From: an uncultured Faecalibacterium sp.
GTDB lineage: Bacteria > Bacillota > Clostridia > Oscillospirales > Ruminococcaceae
Assembly: GCA_902463235.1 (NCBI GenBank)
Contig: CABQER010000048.1
Location: 1-6,490 of the forward strand
Direction: 5' to 3'
Length of the DNA stretch: 6,490 bases
Made by a program: the position numbers and the translations under genes. A model generated the notes under the pieces. The model was not told the origin of the DNA. It saw nothing but the letters and a program-made list of their open reading frames with translations, and did no database searches. Below, in pieces: positions 1 to 4,548 of the stretch. Each line of letters starts with the position of its first letter. Position 1 is the first letter of the stretch.

Positions 1-323
1 CGGAGATGCTTGCCATCCTGCGCCAGCAGCACTACAACACCATGCTGACCCACGACTTCCCGCAGTATTACCTCGACTGCGAGGAGACCGGAGCGCCGGA
101 GCTGATCTGGGTGGCCAGCAAGAGCGGCAGCATGAACGCCTGCCGCAACGACGGCGGCATCGTCCACACCCCCTACGGCGAGTATGTCATCGTGCTGATG
201 AACAAGGATTTTCACGATATCATCGAGTACAATGAACACCCCGCCATGGTGTACGGTGCCCGCGTCTCGCGGATGATCCTGGATCAGGTACTGGCCTGTG
301 AGGGCCGACTGTCCCTGTCCTGA
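1..323 (+). CDS. Class A beta-lactamase-like serine hydrolase, C-terminal part (5' end outside window)
   Basis: The reading frame is open from the left edge to a TGA at 321-323, so only the last ~106 residues are visible. They contain a W-V-A-S-K-S-G-S block (Lys codon at 120-122) followed by N-D-G-G-I-V and the strand Y-V-I-V-L-M-N-K. In class A beta-lactamases and related D-Ala-D-Ala-type serine hydrolases, the K-[ST]-G triad lines the active site on strand beta-3, and a hydrophobic strand follows a few residues later; this layout fits. The catalytic S-x-x-K and S-D-N motifs would lie upstream and cannot be checked. The family includes true beta-lactamases and many uncharacterised extracytoplasmic hydrolases, so resistance should not be assumed. 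The permease gene starts 52 bases downstream with no T-tract terminator between, which suggests co-transcription. The ATG at 6 is internal, because the frame continues upstream of it. Confidence 0.72.
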   Translation, partial: EMLAILRQQHYNTMLTHDFPQYYLDCEETGAPELIWVASKSGSMNACRNDGGIVHTPYGEYVIVLMNKDFHDIIEYNEHPAMVYGARVSRMILDQVLACEGRLSLS

Positions 324-375
324 GACGCACGTTCTCCCAAAGAACAAAATTGGAAAAATAAAAGGAATTATAACA

Positions 376-1149
376 ATGGGTATCACACTCTCGCCATGGA
401 TGATGGCGTTTCTCATTCTGATGACGGGCTTTGCAGGCTTTGTGGATTCGGCAGCCGGAGGCGGCGGTCTTATCAGCCTGCCGGCCTATCTGTTTGCCGG
501 GCTGCCGCCCCACTACACCTATGCTACCAACAAATTCAGCGCCGCCTGCGGCACCACTTTTGCCACAGCCAACTTTTTCAAAAACGGTGCAATGAACCTG
601 AAGGTGGGCATCCTTGCAGCCATTGGCAGCTTTGCGGGCAGTGCACTGGGGGCGCATATCGTGCTGCTGCTCAGCGATGAACTGCTGCGCACCATGATGT
701 TCCTCATCCTGCCAGTGGCGGCGGTGGTCATTTTGTGGCAGCGCGACCTGCCGGACCAGAACCGGGACGACGGCACCCTGAACCTGAAAAAGATCCTGCT
801 GGCGCTGGGCATCGGCTTGGGCATCGGCCTGTACGACGGCATCGTGGGCCCGGGCACCGGCACCTTTGCCATCATTGCCTTTACCACCCTGATGGGCTTT
901 GACCTGCGCACCGCCAACGGCAACGGCAAGGTGCTGAATCTTGCCAGCAACTACGCCAGCCTGTTCACCTATCTGATGAACGGTCTGGTGGTGTTCCACA
1001 TCGGCATCCCCTGCGCCGTCAGCAACATTCTGGGCAACATGCTGGGGTCCCATTTCGCCCTGAAAAAGGGTGCGCGCTTCATCCGTCCTATGATGCTGGT
1101 GGTGCTGGTGCTGCTGCTGGGCAAGCTCATCTCGGACGCAGTGCTGTGA
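376..1149 (+). CDS. TSUP family (TauE/SafE, YfcA-like) membrane permease
   Basis: A 257-residue, very hydrophobic protein of the TSUP superfamily, whose members are proposed to move small anions such as sulfite, sulfoacetate or other organosulfur or carboxylate compounds across the cytoplasmic membrane. The family's internal duplication is visible: the first repeat has G-F-A-G-F-V-D-S-A-A-G-G-G-G-L-I-S-L-P at residues 18-36 followed by A-T-N-K, and the second has G-L-Y-D-G-I-V-G-P-G-T-G at 151-162 followed by A-N-G-N-G-K. About eight membrane segments are expected. Length is normal for the family. I chose the ATG at 376 because AAAGGA (361-366) lies 9 bases upstream; the frame extends back to about 298, but that would overlap the preceding gene. 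The gene probably shares a transcript with the upstream hydrolase, and its 3' end converges on the DegV gene. The substrate cannot be read from the sequence. Confidence 0.9.
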   Translation: MGITLSPWMMAFLILMTGFAGFVDSAAGGGGLISLPAYLFAGLPPHYTYATNKFSAACGTTFATANFFKNGAMNLKVGILAAIGSFAGSALGAHIVLLLSDELLRTMMFLILPVAAVVILWQRDLPDQNRDDGTLNLKKILLALGIGLGIGLYDGIVGPGTGTFAIIAFTTLMGFDLRTANGNGKVLNLASNYASLFTYLMNGLVVFHIGIPCAVSNILGNMLGSHFALKKGARFIRPMMLVVLVLLLGKLISDAVL

Positions 1150-1166
1150 GCGCCGGGCGCGCCAGA

Positions 1167-1220
1167 GGCTCCCTCTCCGAGGGAGCTGGCAAAACCGTCA
1201 GGTTTTGACTGAGGGAGTTT
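1167..1220 (+). repeat. Hairpin repeat unit A (single copy, forward)
   Basis: A 54-base non-coding unit with stem GCTCCCTC (1168-1175), loop TCC and stem GAGGGAGC (1179-1186), then a second stem AAAACC (1191-1196), loop GTCA and GGTTTT (1201-1206), and a conserved end GACTGAGGGAGTTT (1207-1220). The same architecture occurs twice after rpoD (5934-5983 inverted, 6019-6067 forward). The terminal GAGGGAG (1211-1217) can also pair with CTCCCTC (1169-1175), giving a competing long hairpin followed by TTT, so the unit could terminate transcripts leaving the permease gene. That role is an inference. Confidence 0.75.
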
Positions 1221-1238
1221 GCGCCCGTTTCCCGCTGC

Positions 1239-1271
1239 AAAAAATAAGCCGGGCAGCCCGCAGGCTGCCCG
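1239..1271 (-). terminator. Intrinsic terminator of the DegV-family gene
   Basis: A perfect 9-bp stem, CGGGCAGCC (1250-1258) and GGCTGCCCG (1263-1271), with a 4-base loop. Read on the minus strand it is followed by GCTTATTTTTT, a U tract. It lies about 33 bases past the DegV stop. On the plus strand the bases after the stem (ACTTTGCTC) are a poor U tract, so it should terminate mainly the minus-strand transcript. Confidence 0.85.
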
Positions 1272-1304
1272 ACTTTGCTCGGATGATCTTTTTTCGGTGG
1301 TCGC

Positions 1305-2162
1305 TTATTCCAGCACCAGCCTTTTGTCAAAGAATGCCAGACCAAATGCACCGGGGCCTGCGTGGGTGCCGATGACGCAGCCGATCTGGCGCACCAGCGG
1401 TTCGCCTATGTGCAGATTTTCACGGAAGTAGTTCTCGATGGGCTGCACTTCCCGCAGGCTGGAAGAATAACCGGCAACAGCGGCAAAGTCCGGGCTGATG
1501 CCGCCCAGCTCTTCGATCTTCTTGAACAGGGCCACATAGGCACCGGGCAGGCCGCGGGCTTTACCGGCCATGGCTACCTTACCGTCCTTGATGGTGATGA
1601 GGGGCTTGATGCCCAGCATCCCGCCCGCGACGGCCACAGCGGCAGGCAGACGGCCGCCCTTGCGCAGATACTTCAGATCGTCGATTGCGGCAACCAGATG
1701 CAGGTGCTCCTTGGCGTGCTCCAGATCGGTGGCGATCTGCACCAGCGTCTTGCCTGCGTCACGCAGCTGCACGGCCAGACGCACCAGCAGCGATTCGCCC
1801 AGACACACGGTGGCACTGTCCACAAACAGCACGTTGTCTACATTGGCGAGGTCTGCGGCCAGCTTTGCGCACTGCCATGTGCCGGACAGCTCGTGGGACA
1901 GGAAGATGCCCAGCACTTCGTCCCCGGCGGCAGCGGCTTCCAGATAGAATTTCTCGAACAGCTCCGGGCTGGGCTGGCTGGTGGTGGGCAGCTTGCGGCA
2001 GCTGGCCAGATGGGCATAGTACTCGGTGGGGGTCATGTCGATGCCATCCCGCAGGATGCTGCCATCCTCCAGCGTCACGTTCAGAGGGATCACGGTCACG
2101 CCCAGCTGCTCGGCTTCGGCGGGCAGGATGTCGGACGCAGAATCGGTGAGAATACGGATCAT
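1305..2162 (-). CDS. DegV family protein (FakB-like fatty-acid-binding protein)
   Basis: A 285-residue DegV-family protein, the usual length. Proteins of this family bind one fatty acid in a buried tunnel; the FakB members present it to the kinase FakA, which makes acyl-phosphate for phospholipid synthesis in Gram-positive bacteria. Signatures visible: T-D-S-A-S-D at residues 6-11, P-T-T-S-Q-P-S at 59-65, S-H-E-L-S-G-T at 89-95 (usually S-S-x-L-S-G-T), a Y-L-R-K-G-G-R-L block mid-protein, and G-T-H-A-G-P-G-A-F-G near the C-terminus. I chose the ATG at 2162-2160 because GGAGG (2173-2169) is 6 bases upstream and the family's N-terminus starts right there; the frame stays open upstream to 2255, but that stretch crosses the promoter and operator. 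The gene is alone on its strand, with its own promoter and terminator. Fatty-acid specificity cannot be told, and DegV paralogues are common, so I give no gene symbol. Confidence 0.93.
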   Translation of the reverse strand: MIRILTDSASDILPAEAEQLGVTVIPLNVTLEDGSILRDGIDMTPTEYYAHLASCRKLPTTSQPSPELFEKFYLEAAAAGDEVLGIFLSHELSGTWQCAKLAADLANVDNVLFVDSATVCLGESLLVRLAVQLRDAGKTLVQIATDLEHAKEHLHLVAAIDDLKYLRKGGRLPAAVAVAGGMLGIKPLITIKDGKVAMAGKARGLPGAYVALFKKIEELGGISPDFAAVAGYSSSLREVQPIENYFRENLHIGEPLVRQIGCVIGTHAGPGAFGLAFFDKRLVLE

Positions 2163-2201
2163 AAAATACCTCCGGATTTCCGGTAAAAACAAATTCAAGT
2201 C

Positions 2202-2240
2202 ATGTTTCCCGACGCTTTGCAACAAAACGTCGGGAAACAT
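2202..2240. promoter_or_regulatory. Operator-like palindrome over the DegV transcription start
   Basis: Perfect 13-bp inverted repeat: ATGTTTCCCGACG (2202-2214) and CGTCGGGAAACAT (2228-2240), separated by 13 bases. The spacer itself holds TTTG/CAAA (2216-2219, 2223-2226), so in minus-strand RNA the stem could continue through one U-G pair to an 18-bp hairpin with a 3-base loop. The right arm overlaps the last two bases of the -10 box and covers the predicted start site, which is the classic place for a repressor. Transcripts starting near 2232 would still carry a CCCGACG/CGUCGGG hairpin at the extreme 5' end, so mRNA stabilisation is an alternative role. Confidence 0.7.
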
Positions 2241-2268
2241 TATACCAGAATCCACAGGGAAAAGTCAA
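2239..2268 (-). promoter_or_regulatory. sigma-A promoter of the DegV gene (extended -10)
   Basis: On the minus strand, -35 TTGACT (2268-2263), an 18-base spacer and a perfect -10 TATAAT (2244-2239) preceded by TGG, an extended -10 element. The predicted transcription start is near 2232, giving a leader of about 70 bases. Confidence 0.85.
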
Positions 2269-2307
2269 TTGCCTGAGCGAAAATTGCTTCGTCCCAGCGC
2301 AAAATAC

Positions 2308-2337
2308 TTGCATAAAAGCCGCTGCTTATGATAAGAT
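2308..2337 (+). promoter_or_regulatory. Probable promoter of the CPBP protease-tadA operon
   Basis: TTGCAT (2308-2313), an 18-base spacer and TAAGAT (2332-2337), 35 bases before the first ATG. It diverges from the DegV promoter, with about 40 bases between the two -35 boxes. The match to consensus is moderate (4/6 and 5/6). Confidence 0.55.
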
Positions 2338-2372
2338 AGGCGCTGAGAACCGCACGGCAGGGAGGGCAGGCC

Positions 2373-2762
2373 ATGGAGCAAAAGGCAAAAACAAGGGCGC
2401 TGCTGGCTGCGTTCGGCTGCGCACTGACCTACCTGCTGGCAGGCAAAGTGCTGGCATTTCTGCCTGCCCCGGCGTGGGATGTGCGGGCGCTGAGTTTTGT
2501 GCACCACTGCATCGCTGCACCTGTCGTGGAGGAACTGGTGTTCCGCGGGGCCATCCAGCAGCTGGCGCAGCCCTTGGGCAGATGGCAGGCCGCGACGCTG
2601 CAGGCGGTACTGTTTGCGGTGCAGCACGGCACCCCGGCGGGCATGGCGTGGGCGCTTGGCTGCGGCCTTGTGCTGGGCGCACTTCGTGAACGCACCGGCA
2701 GGGTATGGCCGGGGATGCTTTTGCATACATTGAATAATCTGCTGGTTTTTGCAGCAGGATAA
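2373..2762 (+). CDS. Minimal CPBP-family intramembrane metalloprotease
   Basis: A 129-residue hydrophobic protein with the complete motif set of the CPBP (CAAX protease and bacteriocin-processing, Abi) family: E-E-L-V-F-R at residues 53-58, F-A-V-Q-H at 81-85 (F-x-x-x-H) and H-T-L-N-N at 118-122 (H-x-x-x-N). These residues would bind the metal and activate water within the membrane. One hydrophobic segment at about 9-30 precedes the motifs; about three more follow. Most family members are roughly 200-300 residues, so this is close to the bare catalytic core. Start ATG at 2373 is supported by GGAGGG (2361-2366) 6 bases upstream. The stop TAA (2760-2762) abuts the Shine-Dalgarno of tadA, so the two are surely co-transcribed and perhaps translationally coupled. 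The substrate is unknown; roles in peptide maturation or immunity are known for relatives, but nothing here points to a bacteriocin. Confidence 0.85.
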   Translation: MEQKAKTRALLAAFGCALTYLLAGKVLAFLPAPAWDVRALSFVHHCIAAPVVEELVFRGAIQQLAQPLGRWQAATLQAVLFAVQHGTPAGMAWALGCGLVLGALRERTGRVWPGMLLHTLNNLLVFAAG

Positions 2763-2772
2763 AGGGGAACCT

Positions 2773-3255
2773 ATGACCGATTCTGAACTGATGGGCCTTG
2801 CGCTGGAAGAAGCCCGCAAGGCGGCTGCACTGGGCGAGGTGCCGGTAGGGGCCGTGGTGGCCCGCAACGGCGAGGTGGTAGCTGCCGCCCACAACACCCG
2901 CGAGACCGAAAAAAACGCACTGCATCATGCAGAGCTGCTGGCCATTGATGCCGCCTGCAAAAAGCTGGGCGGCTGGCGGCTGTGGGAGTGCGAGCTGTTC
3001 GTCACGCTGGAGCCGTGCCCCATGTGCGCCGGGGCCATCATCAACAGCCGCATCCGGCGGGTGGTATACGGCGCGGCAGACACCAAGGCGGGCTGCTGCG
3101 GCAGTGTGACCGACCTGTTTGCAATGCCCTTCAACCACCACCCGGTGGTGGAGCAGGGGCTGCGCGCAGAGGAAGCACAGGAGCTGCTGCAGGCGTTTTT
3201 CAAGGATCTGCGGGCACGGCTTGCGGCCCGGCCGAAGTGGAAACCGCCTGTATGA
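2773..3255 (+). CDS. tadA: tRNA-specific adenosine-34 deaminase TadA
   Basis: A 160-residue cytidine/deoxycytidylate-deaminase-fold enzyme that converts adenosine to inosine at the wobble position (A34) of tRNA-Arg(ACG), letting one tRNA read several Arg codons. Visible active site: H52-A-E54, with His as zinc ligand and Glu as proton shuttle, and P81-C82-P-M-C85-A-G-A, giving the two Cys zinc ligands. The following block R-I-R-R-V-V-Y-G-A-A-D-x-K-A-G matches the TadA dimer and tRNA-binding stretch. Length is typical for bacterial TadA. ATG 2773 is preceded by AAGGGG at 5-base spacing; in-frame codons back to 2749 overlap the upstream gene and lack a ribosome site. It is second in the operon after the CPBP protease and is followed by a strong terminator. 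A guanine deaminase of the same fold is the main alternative, but motif spacing and length favour TadA. Confidence 0.93.
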   Translation: MTDSELMGLALEEARKAAALGEVPVGAVVARNGEVVAAAHNTRETEKNALHHAELLAIDAACKKLGGWRLWECELFVTLEPCPMCAGAIINSRIRRVVYGAADTKAGCCGSVTDLFAMPFNHHPVVEQGLRAEEAQELLQAFFKDLRARLAARPKWKPPV

Positions 3256-3283
3256 CCGGCATGGAATATGAAGAAACCGTAAA

Positions 3284-3330
3284 AAAGTGGAAGCTGCGTG
3301 AAAAAGTAGGCGGCTTCCACTTTCTTTTTT
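3284..3330 (+). terminator. Intrinsic terminator of the CPBP-tadA operon
   Basis: An 11-bp perfect stem, AAAGTGGAAGC (3284-3294) and GCTTCCACTTT (3313-3323), extended inward by U-G, G-C and C-G pairs, with a 12-base loop and then CTTTTTT (3324-3330). Runs of A before the stem (3281-3286) give a short U tract on the other strand too. It ends transcription about 75 bases after the tadA stop. Confidence 0.92.
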
Positions 3331-3343
3331 CGGCAAATTGTGC

Positions 3344-3349
3344 TATATT
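3344..3349 (+). promoter_or_regulatory. Candidate extended -10 promoter for the SDR-rpoD unit
   Basis: TATATT (3344-3349) preceded by TGC (3341-3343) makes an extended -10. The -35 position (about 3321-3326, TTTCTT) is poor and lies inside the tadA terminator's T tract. Start would be near 3356. A promoter is expected here, because a strong terminator lies just upstream and two genes lie downstream, but the exact box is uncertain: TATTAT or TTTAAT nearby are alternatives. Confidence 0.45.
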
Positions 3350-3355
3350 ATTTAA

Positions 3356-3518
3356 TGGTGTTTTGTCGAAACCCATCTTATGCAGCTGTCTGCCGCGCCG
3401 AGCACCGGACTTTGACCGGATAAGAAATGGACGCTGAACGGACGGCGATGGGCCGCACAGACATCTCCTGCACGGCATACCTTTGCAGTGCAGAGATCAC
3501 GACAGGAGGACTATACTC
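3356..3518 (+). other. Long leader of the SDR gene, possibly structured
   Basis: About 160 bases between the candidate promoter and the SDR start contain no convincing gene. Pairings seen by eye: TGTCTG (about 3377-3382) with CAGACA (about 3468-3473), enclosing a CCGG-ACTTTGA-CCGG hairpin (about 3405-3420), and a strong hairpin just before the ribosome site, ATCT-C-CTGCAC with GTGCAG-AGAT (about 3472-3497), one bulged base. The Shine-Dalgarno AGGAGG (3504-3509) follows a few bases later. I do not recognise a known riboswitch, T-box or other RNA family. A regulatory role is inference. Confidence 0.35.
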
Positions 3519-4478
3519 TTGTACGAAGATGAATTTGAACTGACGTTCAATCTGTCGGGTGAGGAGCCGCAGCCGGAACAGGCTGCACAGGAGCCGCCCG
3601 TACCGCCAAAGCCAAAGGCGGCAGCACCCGTGGTGGACGAACCCACCCGGGTGATGGTGCTGGAAAAGCCCCAGCCTGCGCCGCAGCCGGAAATGCCGGA
3701 GCCTGTGCAGGAAGAGCCGGAGAAAACACCGGCACCTACCGTGCAGGCAGCAGCCAATGGCCGCTGTGTGCTGATCTCCGGCGGCGACCGCGGCATTGGT
3801 GCCGCTGCGGCCCGGGCGTTCTATGCGGCGGGCTACCGCGTGGCGGTGCTGTACCACAGCAATGCCAAAGCCGCTGCAGAGCTGGAAAAACAGCTGCCCG
3901 GCATCACCGCCGTGCAGTGCGATGTGGCGTCCCGCGCCAGCTGCGAGCTTGCGTTCCGCACCGCAGAACAGGCACTGGGCCGTGTGGATGTGCTGGTGAG
4001 CAATGCGGGCATCGCCCAGCAGAAGCTGTTCACCGACATCACCCCGGAAGAGTGGCAGCATATGCTGGACGTGAACCTGACCGGTGCGTTCCACCTGTGT
4101 CAGCTGGCGTTGCCGGGTATGATCCGCCGCAAGGCCGGACGCATCCTGACCGTGAGCAGCATGTGGGGCCAGACCGGCGGCAGCTGCGAGGTGCATTACT
4201 CTGCAGCAAAGGCAGGCCTGATCGGCCTGACCAAGGCTTTGGCCAAAGAAGAAGGCCCAAGCGGCATCACAGTGAACTGTGTTGCGCCCGGGGTCATTGA
4301 TACCGATATGATGGCAGCATTCACCGCCGAGGATAAGGCCGCGCTGGCCGAAGAGACCCCTGTGGGCCGTCTTGGCAGCGCAGACGAAGTGGCGCAGCTG
4401 CTGGTGTTCCTTGCCGGCGAGGGTGCGGGCTACATCACCGGTCAGGTGTTCGGCGTGAACGGAGGACTTGTGATCTGA
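3519..4478 (+). CDS. Short-chain dehydrogenase/reductase (FabG-like) with Pro/Glu-rich N-terminal extension
   Basis: A 319-residue protein made of a low-complexity segment (residues 1-79) and a complete classical SDR domain (about 81-319). SDR marks: S-G-G-D-R-G-I-G at 87-94 (glycine-rich NAD(P) site, Ser in place of the usual Thr), D135 after the fourth strand, S-N-A-G at 161-164, and the tetrad N186, S214, Y227, K231 (Y-S-A-A-K), then A-P-G-V-I-D-T at 256-262 and a C-terminal Y-I-T-G-Q-V-F-G-V-N-G-G, typical of FabG-like 3-oxoacyl-ACP reductases. Substrate is unproven; no other fab gene is adjacent. Residues 1-79 hold 18 Pro and 14 Glu, begin with the aromatic-acidic stretch Y-E-D-E-F-E-L-T-F, and lack signal or membrane character. 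I chose the TTG at 3519 because AGGAGG sits 9 bases upstream; the earlier in-frame TTG at 3483 lacks a site, and the inner ATG at 3654 has none either. rpoD follows after 70 bases without a terminator. Confidence 0.88.
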   Translation: MYEDEFELTFNLSGEEPQPEQAAQEPPVPPKPKAAAPVVDEPTRVMVLEKPQPAPQPEMPEPVQEEPEKTPAPTVQAAANGRCVLISGGDRGIGAAAARAFYAAGYRVAVLYHSNAKAAAELEKQLPGITAVQCDVASRASCELAFRTAEQALGRVDVLVSNAGIAQQKLFTDITPEEWQHMLDVNLTGAFHLCQLALPGMIRRKAGRILTVSSMWGQTGGSCEVHYSAAKAGLIGLTKALAKEEGPSGITVNCVAPGVIDTDMMAAFTAEDKAALAEETPVGRLGSADEVAQLLVFLAGEGAGYITGQVFGVNGGLVI

Positions 4479-4548
4479 TGCGCAGGAACACTTTATTACA
4501 GGATTTCCCCCGGCGGGAGCATCCCCGGAGCAAGAAGGAGAGAGCAAA

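Noticed and set aside
331..345. Hairpin GTTCT-CCCAA-AGAAC between the hydrolase and permease as a terminator
   Set aside because: A 5-bp AT-containing stem followed by AAAATTGG has no U tract; co-transcription is more likely.
220..1053. Long minus-strand ORF opposite the permease gene
   Set aside because: It is a GC-codon shadow: rich in Gln, His and Ala, with no domain pattern, and the opposite strand carries clear TSUP motifs and a good start.
1150..1304. CRISPR or insertion-sequence end between the permease and DegV genes
   Set aside because: There is only one hairpin unit plus a terminator; no regularly spaced repeats, no transposase and no target duplication visible.
1362..2186. Long plus-strand ORF opposite the DegV gene
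   Set aside because: It has low-information composition, no ribosome site and no recognisable motif; the minus strand has the full DegV signature, promoter and terminator.
2326..3336. 336-codon minus-strand ORF across the CPBP and tadA genes
   Set aside because: It crosses two genes, a terminator and a promoter, and its composition (Pro, Arg, Cys, Ala) is that of an antisense frame.
3355..3423. 22-codon upstream ORF (ATG at 3355) in the SDR leader, as a possible leader peptide
   Set aside because: The start coincides with the predicted transcription start, there is no ribosome site, and no run of a single amino acid codon suggests attenuation.
3356..3518. SDR leader as SRP RNA, 6S RNA, T-box or a known riboswitch
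   Set aside because: I could not find the conserved core motifs of any of these, such as the SRP domain IV loop or a T-box sequence; the region is reported only as an unknown leader.
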